Assembly (NCBI GenBank): GCA_963832715.1
Contig: CAWHVB010000010.1
Span: forward strand, 62,001 to 126,000
Source of the DNA: DATFVA01 sp963832715
Lineage (GTDB): Bacteria > Bacteroidota > Ignavibacteria > Ignavibacteriales > Ignavibacteriaceae
Direction of reading: 5' to 3'
Length of the DNA stretch: 64,000 bases
In this document: positions 43,956 through 51,924 of the stretch, piece after piece
Numbering within the stretch: the first letter of the stretch is position 1
Layout: each line of letters opens with the position of its first letter
Made by a program: the position numbers and the translations under genes
Notes under the pieces: generated by a model
Seen by the model: only the letters and a program-made list of their open reading frames with translations
What the model was told of the DNA's origin: nothing
The model's database searches: none

Positions 43956-44994
43956 CTATTACCTCTGGGTCTTAATTCTTAAAATTGACTTTTTATTCTT
44001 GATCATTTTCGTTAAAAATTCAGCATTTCCTTGGGTAGAAAAATTTGATGTACTACTTTAAGACAATTATTGTACCAAAATCTTAAAATAGTATAATTCC
44101 ACATCCGTTCCTGAATGGATAAAATAGTATGGAATATGCCCCCTTTAGGGACAGCTTTATGTAAGGTATTAAAATAACTCAACTAGAAAAGGGAAGATTT
44201 AGTGTAAATTATATTAAAATGAATAGCTTTTGAAATAGTTCGGAATAATATAATAATATTTACGTTTCAATGAGCAGGGAATCAGCAAAAATATTATACT
44301 CATCACATCCGGCAGCCGTTTCTTTTTTACTTAGTTCACGTAAATTTTACACTATATATATTTTAAATCAAAAAATCGGCAACACTGAAAAAAACAAATC
44401 TTCCATGTAATTTCAAGAGTATAATTGGTCTGCAATTCTGAGCTGTCCCAAATAAACTTAAAAGAAATTAAACAATTCCTCCTGCCTTACTTTGAGTTCC
44501 CCCATTATACAAAAGGATGTTTATTGGTGATCTATAAAAACTGCCTGGAATTCCTCATCTTCTGGAGGTTAATTTGTGTTCATATTTGTGAACGTGCGCG
44601 GTGGCTGACCTGTCCCGGCTTTCTTTAAAAATCAGGTCGGGAGTCTCCCGCCTGTTTTTAGATTGGGCGGGATGTTGAGTCCTCGAAATCCCGCTCATAT
44701 TTAATTTATTTTCTGCATCGGGACGCGCTCTGCGGGATATCGAAGCCACCAATCTTGTGTAAAATACGCACTTTTGCAGAGCATGTTTATTTCCTGTCCC
44801 GACGATAAAGCTAAAAAAAATAAAAAAAGAAGGACTCGTTCTTGTGCCTTCTTCCGCTAAGCGGAATAAAAAGAAATAAATACCAATGTAGGTTAAGAAG
44901 CCCCCATATTATTAAGAATAATGTAAGTGATTCATTTATTTTGGACAGGTATGCTGCAATTAGTAAATTTCAGTAATACATAAAAAAGGATTAG
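43956..44994. other. Intergenic region of about 1 kb with hairpins, no gene seen
   Basis: There is no credible coding sequence. Visible structures are an inverted repeat GTTCA-N6-TGAAC (44578-44593), a terminator-like hairpin (44633-44659), CCCGCC/GGCGGG arms (44648-44670), a copy of the GTTGAGTCC...CGAAATCCCG repeat (44671-44693) and the hairpin TTCCGCTAAGCGGAA followed by TAAAAA (44852-44866). The left half is AT-rich and featureless. Confidence 0.6.
44633..44659 (+). terminator. Orphan terminator-like hairpin
   Basis: CAGG-T-CGGGA pairs with TCCCG-CCTG around a three-base loop and is followed by TTTTT. No plus-strand gene ends upstream of it, because the nearest upstream gene is on the minus strand and starts at 43955. 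It may end a small RNA transcript or be a repeat-derived hairpin. Confidence 0.5.
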
Positions 44995-46470
44995 ATGTTA
45001 TCGAACCCCAGCCTGCTTGAAATAAATACCCGTGTGTGGATAAAACAGTTCACTCCCGGGGCTCGTCTTTCGGAAATCGGTAATTCGTTTATTGATGATA
45101 TTAAATCAAAGGGGATTGAGATCCTTTGGCTTATGGGAGTTTGGGAAACAAGTGAGGCCCTGGCAAAAAAATGCTGTTTCGGGATAAATCTGGTACCCGG
45201 ATATTTAAAAGCTTTGAGCGACTGGAAGAAAGATGATGTCATCGGCTCTCCTTTCGCTATTGACGATTATGTGCTTAGTCCTGCACTTGGTGAGTTGGAC
45301 GACCTGCTTCGCTTAAAGGAAAAGCTCAATAAAAATAATATAAAGCTGTTCCTGGATTTTATCCCTAACCATTTCGGAGCCGATTCATCGCTGATAAAAT
45401 CAAACCCTCAGATCTTTCTGCAGACCGATAGGGAATCTTTCGTTAAAGATCCTTATGCTTTTTTCGAGTCGGATGCCGGGAAACCTGTTTATATTGCTCA
45501 CGGGAGAGATCCATTTTTTTCGCCATGGACCGACACAGCGCAGATAAATTATTTCGAACCTCTTGCCCGTCAATTAATGATTCAAAAGCTGATCAAAATT
45601 GCCTCAGCAGCAGACGGCGTTCGGTGCGATATGGCGATGCTTCCGCTTAATAATGTTTTTCAGAATACCTGGATGGGCGTGCTGAGCAAATCGGGATATA
45701 CTAAACCTGCAGAAGAATTCTGGACAGAAGCTATCCGTAAAACCAGGGAGAAGTTCCCCGGGTTCCTCTTTATGGCTGAAGCGTATTGGGGACTCGAGTG
45801 GCAGCTTCAACAGCTTGGATTTGACTATACTTATGATAAAACACTTACCGACCGCCTCTCAGAGAGTGATCTGCAGGGAATTAAAGCTCACCTCCAGGCA
45901 GATAAGGACTTTCAACGGAAGAGTGTCCGTTTTATAGAAAATCACGATGAAGAGAGAGCCATTTCTAAGTTCGGGAGATATAAATCTCTTGCCGCTGCAG
46001 TTGTTATAAGTACTATTCAGGGGGTAAGGTTTTATTTTGAAGGACAGTTTGAAGGACGAAAGACTAAACTTCCTGTGCAGCTCGGCAGGCAGCCCGAAGA
46101 GAAACCCTCGCGGCAGATCCTTAAATTTTATGAGGACCTCCTTAACATATCCAAAACAGAAATTTTCAAATCGGGCGAATGGACTCTTCTTAATCCTGTC
46201 CAGGCTGATCCGGTTAATAATACCAGCGAAAATTTCCTGGCGTGGCAGTGGAAACTTAATAATGAATTAAGGATTGTAATTATAAATTATTCGCATTCTA
46301 CTTCGCAGTGCAGACTAAAAATGGATCTTACTACTGAAAAGGATGTGATCCATCTTGATGACCTTATGACCCGTACAATCTATAAACGCTCGGTAAAAGA
46401 AATAAGCTCCCCGGGTCTGTTCATTGAACTGAAAGGCTACCAGAGCCATATTTTTGCAGTAGAACTCTGA
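44995..46470 (+). CDS. GH13 alpha-amylase-family glycosidase
   Basis: The four GH13 signature regions are present in order: DFIPNH (121-126), GVRCDMAM with nucleophile Asp212, MAEAYWG with acid Glu262, and FIENHDE with Asp318. The TIM barrel is followed by a small C-terminal beta domain (about 400-490). No signal peptide is present, so it acts in the cytoplasm, probably on alpha-glucans or maltodextrin-like sugars; the exact substrate cannot be read. AAAAAAGGATT precedes the ATG. It stands alone, convergent with the next gene. Confidence 0.9.
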   Translation: MLSNPSLLEINTRVWIKQFTPGARLSEIGNSFIDDIKSKGIEILWLMGVWETSEALAKKCCFGINLVPGYLKALSDWKKDDVIGSPFAIDDYVLSPALGELDDLLRLKEKLNKNNIKLFLDFIPNHFGADSSLIKSNPQIFLQTDRESFVKDPYAFFESDAGKPVYIAHGRDPFFSPWTDTAQINYFEPLARQLMIQKLIKIASAADGVRCDMAMLPLNNVFQNTWMGVLSKSGYTKPAEEFWTEAIRKTREKFPGFLFMAEAYWGLEWQLQQLGFDYTYDKTLTDRLSESDLQGIKAHLQADKDFQRKSVRFIENHDEERAISKFGRYKSLAAAVVISTIQGVRFYFEGQFEGRKTKLPVQLGRQPEEKPSRQILKFYEDLLNISKTEIFKSGEWTLLNPVQADPVNNTSENFLAWQWKLNNELRIVIINYSHSTSQCRLKMDLTTEKDVIHLDDLMTRTIYKRSVKEISSPGLFIELKGYQSHIFAVEL

Positions 46471-46532
46471 GAGGAATAGGTGTGCGGATTTCCAATTATT
46501 ATTAGACTGTTGGAGAACCTCCATAAACTATT

Positions 46533-47204
46533 TTAACTTCTGCTGATTCCGTTCCGTTCAATTAACTCAGTCATTTTATTATTATTCCCCGATGCCTGCA
46601 GCCATTTTCTTAAATCTTCTTCGGTATCGATATCGATTAATTCAGGAAGGATAAACCGGCTTAGGTTTTCTCTTCCGGCCTTCATAATCGTCTCACTTAA
46701 TACCTGCTCACTGCTCCACTTAATATCATCAAATAGATATGGGTAGAATTTATCCATACCCAAAAGGTAATACCCGCCGTCGTTTGAAGGTCCCAAAACT
46801 ATATTGTTCATCGCTAAATTCTCAAATGATTTAACTATCAGTGCGGTATCAATTTCAGGACAATCGGTTCCTGTTATTATAACTTTTTGGTAACCATCAT
46901 TAAATAAAATCCGGAATGAATTTTTCATTCTTTCTCCGAGATCCTTCCCCTTCTGGAGATGCAAATGGAATCTTCCGTTCACCCAGTTTCTTATAGGTCC
47001 CTCTTCTGCATCACCCGTATAAAAAAGATGCAGATCATAATCATTCTCCGGAAGTGCAAGACAAACTTCGAATGTATGTTCAGCCATAAGCTTGTAAAAA
47101 TCAGCGGCAAATTCAGGACTTAAAGTAAGGCCGAGTCGTGTCTTTACTTTTCCTTGTACAGGATATTTCGCAAAAACTATTACAGCATTCATTTTAATCT
47201 GCAA
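46533..47204 (-). CDS. TIGR04282/DUF2064 family nucleotidyl/glycosyltransferase-like protein
   Basis: Motifs AVIVFAKYPVQGKVKTRLG (residues 7-25), KVIITGTDCPEID and VLGPSNDGGYYLLGM are those of the DUF2064/TIGR04282 family, a GT-A-fold group related to CofC/MobA. Members often sit beside a GT2 glycosyltransferase, as here. The true start is probably Met5 (MNAVIVFAK), since residues 1-4 overlap the preceding gene's end. Substrate unknown. Confidence 0.88.
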   Translation of the reverse strand: MQIKMNAVIVFAKYPVQGKVKTRLGLTLSPEFAADFYKLMAEHTFEVCLALPENDYDLHLFYTGDAEEGPIRNWVNGRFHLHLQKGKDLGERMKNSFRILFNDGYQKVIITGTDCPEIDTALIVKSFENLAMNNIVLGPSNDGGYYLLGMDKFYPYLFDDIKWSSEQVLSETIMKAGRENLSRFILPELIDIDTEEDLRKWLQASGNNNKMTELIERNGISRS

Positions 47205-47574
47205 ACAGCTCGTTAAAAATTGTTTTAAGAATTATAGTGCCTGCCATAATTGAACCCTTTACGGTTCCGCTGACTTTTGACTTGCCTATTCTCTTCCTAT
47301 AGCTCACAGGAACTTCTTTTATTTTTAAGTTATGCTTTATGGCTTTGATCTGCATTTCAACTGTCCATCCGTACCAGTGATCTTTCATTTCAAGCTGAAG
47401 AAGCTTATCAAATCTGATAGCCCTGAAAGGCCCCAGGTCCGTGTATTTAACTCTCCAGAAGAAATTAATCAGGTATCCTGAGAGTATATTTCCAAACCTT
47501 GAATGGAAAGGCATCGAGCCTGCTTCCCTATTGCCTAAAATACGGCTCGCCGAGTACAAAATCATATCCCTCAT
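47194..47574 (-). CDS. GT2 glycosyltransferase, 3' part of frameshifted gene
   Basis: This half carries SRILGNREAGSMPFHSRFGN, FRAIRFDKLLQLEMKDHWYGWTVEMQIKAI and the tail PVSYRKRIGKSKVSGT, all typical of dolichyl-phosphate-mannose-synthase-like GT2 enzymes. The first residues (MRDMILYSA) are out-of-frame reading of the upstream half. The whole gene runs from 47881 down to 47194 (about 229 residues), normal for this family. One extra base near 47548 (GGC-G-AGC) breaks the frame. Confidence 0.85.
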   Translation of the reverse strand: MRDMILYSASRILGNREAGSMPFHSRFGNILSGYLINFFWRVKYTDLGPFRAIRFDKLLQLEMKDHWYGWTVEMQIKAIKHNLKIKEVPVSYRKRIGKSKVSGTVKGSIMAGTIILKTIFNELFAD

Positions 47575-47893
47575 TAAGGATAGGGTTCAGCAGCAAATGT
47601 ATCTCTTCAGGAAAATCACTGTAATCTCCGTCGAGAAAAACCACGATATCTGTATTCTTATTTTTCAGATAGCTGATTCCCTTAAGACAGCTTGCCCCGT
47701 ATCCCTGTATTGATTCGTTTAGAACAGTTGCCCCTGCTTCTGCGGCTTCCGCAATAGTATTATCAGAAGAGTTATTATTGACGACAACTACTTCTTTAAC
47801 AAGTTCTTCCGGAATATCGCGGATAACTTTTGCAATTGAACTTTCTTCATTATAAGCAGGAATGATTACAGAAATAGTCATCAGAAATAACAA
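47528..47893 (-). CDS. GT2 glycosyltransferase, 5' part of frameshifted gene
   Basis: This half holds the nucleotide-sugar-binding part: ISVIIPAYNEESSIAKVI and VVFLDGDYSDFPEEI with the DxD-like motif. The start is probably Met5 (MTISVIIPA, 47881). The frame is correct through GYDFVLG, then reads EPYFRQ and stops; the conserved continuation is in the other frame. A soluble cytoplasmic enzyme is expected, perhaps in lipid- or surface-sugar synthesis with the DUF2064 protein. Confidence 0.85.
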   Translation of the reverse strand: MLFLMTISVIIPAYNEESSIAKVIRDIPEELVKEVVVVNNNSSDNTIAEAAEAGATVLNESIQGYGASCLKGISYLKNKNTDIVVFLDGDYSDFPEEIHLLLNPILNEGYDFVLGEPYFRQ

Positions 47894-48394
47894 TCAACAA
47901 TTAAGAATTAACGTTTAGCAATTGGCAATTTACACTGCAGTAATTTAATTGAAACTTAAGCAGATTACCAATTGAGAATTTGGCAGCCCCCTTGCCTTTT
48001 CCCAGAAACAAACCCAATGAAAAATCCAAACAATTTTCCCGCTGATCCTTTGTATCCTCTAATCTACTTAACTTCTTCTCCTGCGCGGTTACTCCATTCT
48101 TCCCCCTGCCTAATTTCCGCTGGCTCTCTCAATCCACCGACTGACATTTTGTCAAATGTAGATCTTTTCAACACGCGAAAATCGCTTGTTTTCGCCATTT
48201 TCAAAGTGTCTCATATTGAGTCCTTCTCCGTTCCTTCTCCGTCCATTCTCCGTGATTAATCCGTTCCCAATAACAGCGACTGACATTTTGTCAGTACTGT
48301 AAAATTATTCTACACAAAATTAAGCTATTCGCTTAACTCGTGACGTAATAATTTTTTCATCAATCCGATACAAATCTTTTGTTATCTTTGTTGA
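47894..48394. other. Intergenic region with dispersed repeats and paired palindromes
   Basis: About 500 bp between divergently transcribed genes. It contains AACAATT-type units (47888-47930), an AACCCAATGAAAAATCC repeat copy (48010-48037), two CTGACATTTTGTCA elements (48140-48155 and 48279-48295) and short CCTTCTCCG repeats near 48220-48250. TATCTTTG at 48383-48390, four bases before the next start codon, resembles a Bacteroidota -7 box but would give a leaderless transcript and is weak evidence. Confidence 0.55.
48279..48295. promoter_or_regulatory. Perfect palindrome, candidate operator
   Basis: ACTGACATTTTGTCAGT has two perfect 7-bp arms around a TTT centre. A second, partly conserved copy (ACTGACATTTTGTCAA) lies 139 bp upstream at 48140-48155. 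Position upstream of the radical SAM gene suits a repressor site; the regulator is unknown. Confidence 0.5.
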
Positions 48395-49462
48395 ATGAGC
48401 AATACAAAGCTAAGAGGCAGAGGCGCACAATTTAATCCCGGAAACCGTTTTGAAAAACTCTCAATAGAAGATTTCAAACCGGATGAACTGGATAATTTTG
48501 CCGAAGAAGAGGATGAAAAGAAGATTCCTACTCAGTTTTTCAGGGATGAATCAAAATCTGTAATAGCTAAGAATGACAGCTACGATGTTGGATTTGAGTA
48601 TTCTTTTAATCCCTACCGGGGCTGTGAACATGGACGCATTTACTGCTATGCGCGCCCTTCTCACGAATTTCTGGGATTTTCATCCGGTACCGATTTTGAA
48701 TCAAAAATAATGATTAAAAAAGATGCCCCGAAACTTCTGGAGGCGGAATTCAAGAAAAAGAGCTATAAGCCGGATTTCATAATGTTCAGCGGGAATACCG
48801 ACTGCTATCAGCCTGTTGAACGTCAGCTCCGGATAACCCGGGAAACTCTCAAAGTTTGCTTAAAATATAGGAACCCTGTTTCTATAATTACTAAAAACGC
48901 TCTGATTCAGAGAGATATGGATATCCTGAAGGAGATGGCGGAATTAAATCTTGTATCTGTATGTTTATCGGTTACAACTCTCGACAAAGACCTTGCCCGT
49001 AAGATGGAGCCGAGAACTTCTTCACCGGAACGGAGACTTGAAACAATAGAAAAATTTTCAAAAGCAGGTATTCCTGTCGGTGTTAATATTGCTCCTGTTA
49101 TTCCCGGTCTTAACGATGAGGAGATCCCTTCAATCCTTAAAGAAGCTGCATCGCGGGGAGCCCAATTTGCAGGACATATTATGCTGAGATTGCCTTATGC
49201 TGTGAAAGACTTATTTTTGCAGTGGCTTAAAAAGGAATTCCCGGATCGTGAGAATAAAATAGTTAATAAAATAAAAGAAATGAGAGACGGGAAACTTAAT
49301 GAATATGAGTTCGGCACAAGGTTCTCAGGCAAAGGAGAACTTGCAGAAACTATACATACATTGTTTGAACTGAGTAGTAAGAAATACGGACTAAATAATA
49401 AAAAAATAATTTTAAGAAAAGATCTGTTCAGGAAATCTGCTGACCAGATTGAGCTGTTTTGA
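48395..49462 (+). CDS. PA0069/Rv2578c-type radical SAM protein with altered cysteine motif
   Basis: The 355-residue protein has the family framework: SFNPYRGCEHGRIYCYARPSH, SGNTDCYQPVER, ITKNALIQRD and PRTSSPERRLETI. The 4Fe-4S motif of the family normally reads GCEHGCIYC (CxxxCxxC); here the middle cysteine is Arg81 (CGC at 48635-48637, one transition away from TGC). Without it the cluster should not form properly. The function of the family is not established; some resemble DNA repair photoproduct lyases. It is upstream of a small TM protein and a TlpA-like gene on the same strand. Confidence 0.9.
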   Translation: MSNTKLRGRGAQFNPGNRFEKLSIEDFKPDELDNFAEEEDEKKIPTQFFRDESKSVIAKNDSYDVGFEYSFNPYRGCEHGRIYCYARPSHEFLGFSSGTDFESKIMIKKDAPKLLEAEFKKKSYKPDFIMFSGNTDCYQPVERQLRITRETLKVCLKYRNPVSIITKNALIQRDMDILKEMAELNLVSVCLSVTTLDKDLARKMEPRTSSPERRLETIEKFSKAGIPVGVNIAPVIPGLNDEEIPSILKEAASRGAQFAGHIMLRLPYAVKDLFLQWLKKEFPDRENKIVNKIKEMRDGKLNEYEFGTRFSGKGELAETIHTLFELSSKKYGLNNKKIILRKDLFRKSADQIELF

Positions 49463-49505
49463 TCCTGAAACTATTAATAATTAAAATCATCTTATAAGCT
49501 GGAAT

Positions 49506-49739
49506 ATGGCACAAAAGAAAAACAAACAAAAACCACGACAAATAGGAAAGACAACTGTAAATCAGAAGAAACCCTTCATAGATCCGAGGTATAAAAACAC
49601 TGTATGGACGGTTGTCATTTTAATAATTCTTGTAATATTTTTTATTGTAAATAATACAAGGAGTGTGCCGGAACATGGACCATATCCGCCGGGATTCAAT
49701 CCGCAGAAGGCAGAAAAGATTTTAAACAAAACTCAATGA
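49506..49739 (+). CDS. Small single-TM basic protein
   Basis: The 77-residue protein has a strongly basic N-terminus (AQKKNKQKPRQIGK), one TM helix at about 33-49 (VWTVVILIILVIFFIVN) and a Pro-rich tail. No family was recognised. The gene ends 17 bp before the TlpA-like gene and probably forms an operon with it. Confidence 0.65.
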   Translation: MAQKKNKQKPRQIGKTTVNQKKPFIDPRYKNTVWTVVILIILVIFFIVNNTRSVPEHGPYPPGFNPQKAEKILNKTQ

Positions 49740-49756
49740 TACTGAAGGGAAATAAT

Positions 49757-50299
49757 ATGAAAAAAGTATTTGGATTAGTTCTGATTTTATTTTTTTCTGC
49801 AGCAGTAATGGGCTGTCAGAAGGAAAATGAAGCTAAAACCACAGCAGATGTTGGGAATAATTCAGCTGTGCAGGGAGATGAGAATAAAGCTCCCGATTTC
49901 ACACTGTCGAATTTAAAAGGCGAAGATGTAAGTTTATCAGATTATAAAGGTAAAGTCGTCATTATCGATTTCTGGGCAACATGGTGTCCCCCCTGCAGAA
50001 AAGGAATTCCCGATCTTATATCGCTGCAGGATCAATACAAAGATAAAGTTGCAGTAATCGGAATTTCGCTTGACAGGGAAAATACAAAAGCAGGCGTTCC
50101 CGATTTCGTAGATAAAATGGGAATAAATTATCCTGTGGTTTTTTTCAATGACCAGGTGATAAATGATTTCGGCGGAGTATCTGCTATACCGACTACATTT
50201 ATTATTGATCAGAAGGGAAATATCGTAAAGAAAATAATCGGTCTTTACCCTAAGAGTGAATACGAACAGGTAGTAAAAGAACTGGTTAAAAAGTCATAA
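49757..50299 (+). CDS. TlpA-like thioredoxin-fold lipoprotein
   Basis: The chosen start is ATG 49757 (MKKVFGLV), with GAAGGGA upstream; a start at 49736 is possible but would put seven extra residues before the signal peptide. The lipobox is AVMGC (Cys20). The thioredoxin fold has FWATWCPPC with active cysteines at 77 and 80, GISLDRE and the cis-proline AIPTTF. TlpA-type proteins are membrane-anchored thiol reductants facing the periplasm, often serving cytochrome maturation; the target here is unknown. Confidence 0.92.
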   Translation: MKKVFGLVLILFFSAAVMGCQKENEAKTTADVGNNSAVQGDENKAPDFTLSNLKGEDVSLSDYKGKVVIIDFWATWCPPCRKGIPDLISLQDQYKDKVAVIGISLDRENTKAGVPDFVDKMGINYPVVFFNDQVINDFGGVSAIPTTFIIDQKGNIVKKIIGLYPKSEYEQVVKELVKKS

Positions 50300-50308
50300 T
50301 GGGAATTT

Positions 50309-50363
50309 GAGAACCTGGCGAATTTTTTGGAGAATTGATTCCCAATTAATTCGCCTGATTCTC
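50309..50363. terminator. Imperfect 16-bp inverted repeat after the TlpA-like gene
   Basis: GAGAACCTGGCGAATT (50309-50324) pairs with AATTCGCCTGATTCTC (50348-50363), 14 of 16 positions, starting 10 bp after the stop codon. There is no strong T-run, so termination is uncertain. Confidence 0.45.
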
Positions 50364-50424
50364 TAATCAATCCGCTAAATTCGCAAAACTTGCCTGCCGA
50401 TAGGAGTTCAGCTCAATTCAATCC

Positions 50425-50649
50425 CTACTTCCTGAACAAATAAATAATCAAACTGATAAGCAGACTCAGCAGTATTGATGTAACAATCGGAAAATAAAAA
50501 GTAAAATTCTTTCGCTTTATATAAATATCTCCCGGCAGCTTTCCGAGGAAAGGGATCTTATCTCCAAAGAAAAACAATATTCCCAGAACGAGTATAAAAA
50601 TACCCGCGTAAATCATTATTCTGCCTATTTGATGGAATTCCGGTACCAT
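50425..50649 (-). CDS. DUF2905 family membrane protein
   Basis: The core IGRIMIYAGIFILVLGILFFFGDKIPFLGKLPGDIYI is the DUF2905 pattern: TM helix, GKLPGD turn, second TM helix. The family is usually 65-75 residues, so Met at 50649 (MVPEFHQIGR, 74 residues) is preferred over an upstream start at 50709 that would add an atypical Cys-containing leader. Function unknown; inner membrane. Confidence 0.8.
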   Translation of the reverse strand: MVPEFHQIGRIMIYAGIFILVLGILFFFGDKIPFLGKLPGDIYIKRKNFTFYFPIVTSILLSLLISLIIYLFRK

Positions 50650-50712
50650 AATATTATAAACGTATTTGCAAATACAGCCTCTTCCGATTAATCGCATTGA
50701 AGCAGGCACGTA

Positions 50713-50733
50713 GCTCAGTTCTCTGAACTGAGC
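50713..50733. repeat. REP-like hairpin
   Basis: GCTCAGTTC and GAACTGAGC form a perfect 9-bp stem with a TCT loop. A weaker hairpin AGGTC-ACCA-GACCT lies at 50769-50782. Both are in the gap between divergently oriented genes and resemble REP-type palindromes. Confidence 0.6.
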
Positions 50734-50885
50734 AAAAAGAATTTTATCAACTTATACCATCTGAAAACTCAGGTCACCAGACCTAAAGTACACAAATTTT
50801 ATTTTAAGTATAAAATTCAGAACACCAGGTTTATTCCATATCAAACAATTTAATTAAATTATATATATCTTATTTTATTAATTGT

Positions 50886-51293
50886 ATGAGTAATATGGAT
50901 ACTGAAAATAAACCAAGAATACTAATCACAGAAGATGACTCGGAAAATCAGCGTTTTTTGCGAATGTTCCTTCAAAAAAGCTTCATAACAGATATCTGCG
51001 ATTCTGAGGATACTTTTTATGAAAATCTTAAAAATCACGAATATGATGTGATCTTAATGGATATTTCTCTCAAAGGTAACAAGAACGGACTGGAACTTAC
51101 CAGGGAACTCAAGGCTGATCCGGCTTTCAGGAATATCCCTATTGTTTGCCTGACAGCACACGCTTTTAAGAAGGATATTGAAAATGCTGTAAATGCGGGA
51201 GTAGATATATTTCTTACAAAACCGGTGGATAACCACGTTCTTATGAGAACTCTTTTGGATGCAGCCGACAATAAAAAAGGGGATGAAAAGTGA
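50886..51293 (+). CDS. CheY-like single-domain response regulator
   Basis: The 135-residue receiver domain is complete: acidic pair Asp17/Asp18, phosphoacceptor Asp59 (VILMD), Thr90 (CLTAH) and Lys112 (LTKPVD). There is no output domain, so it acts through protein contacts with an unknown histidine kinase not present in the window. The next gene starts at a GTG overlapping its stop. Confidence 0.9.
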   Translation: MSNMDTENKPRILITEDDSENQRFLRMFLQKSFITDICDSEDTFYENLKNHEYDVILMDISLKGNKNGLELTRELKADPAFRNIPIVCLTAHAFKKDIENAVNAGVDIFLTKPVDNHVLMRTLLDAADNKKGDEK

Positions 51294-51709
51294 AACTGAG
51301 AATTAAAACTTTCCCGGACTTCGGACTCCTCGTTATCAGGATAGTTTTGGGCTTCAGCTATGTAATAGTACACGGCGGAACAAAACTCTTTGCAGGTCCG
51401 GTGCTTTGGACAAAGATAGGTTCTGCTGTTGGATACCTCGGCATAAACTTTTCCTATGTTGTCTGGGGATTCCTGGCTTCCTGTGCTGAGTTCTTTGGAG
51501 GATTATTGATACTTCTCGGCTTGTTTTTCCGTCCCGCAGCTGTGTTGATAATAATTACAATGTTTGTGGCAGCCAGTAAAGGATTTGGCAGCGGGGGACC
51601 TCTGAGTTCCATTGCCTACCCCCTCGAACTGGGAATAACTATCCTCGGTTTATTTTTAACCGGCCCCGGAAAATACAGCCTCGATTATCACCTCTTCGGC
51701 CGCCGGTAA
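51290..51709 (+). CDS. DoxX family membrane protein
   Basis: Four TM helices over 139 residues with the DoxX pattern LLVIRIVLGFSYVIVHGGTKLF, EFFGGLLILLGLFFRPAAVLI and a closing GPGKYSLD. It starts at GTG inside the stop of the response regulator (4-bp overlap), so the two are coupled. DoxX proteins are small quinol- or redox-linked membrane proteins of varied or unknown role. Confidence 0.88.
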   Translation: MKLRIKTFPDFGLLVIRIVLGFSYVIVHGGTKLFAGPVLWTKIGSAVGYLGINFSYVVWGFLASCAEFFGGLLILLGLFFRPAAVLIIITMFVAASKGFGSGGPLSSIAYPLELGITILGLFLTGPGKYSLDYHLFGRR

Positions 51710-51804
51710 AGCTCCCCTAACCCAAGTCTCCCGCCCTGAGACTCATATCCGAGCATTGATCCCCGGCCTCAACCAATTATTTAATCGCGACCTCTGAGAT
51801 TAAA

Positions 51805-51880
51805 ACTAACCCAATGAAAAATCTAAAAAATTTGAATTTGTGACTGCTAACCCTCTTCTCTTCTCATCTTCTTACCTTCT
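51805..51880. repeat. Dispersed intergenic repeat, copy 2
   Basis: A block beginning AAACTAACCCAATGAAAAAT, followed by GAATTTGTGACTGCTAACCC and a run of CTTCTC/CATCTT units. Near-identical blocks lie at 54391-54470 (full length), 54181-54212 and 48010-48037 (short). Confidence 0.8.
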
Positions 51881-51924
51881 CCCCCCGCACCTCTGCGCCT
51901 CCGCGGTGAACCCTCCCTAAATCA

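Noticed and set aside
44425..44752. Small open frames on both strands in the 44-45 kb gap
   Set aside because: They overlap each other and the hairpins and repeats, lack Shine-Dalgarno sites and show no protein-like composition.
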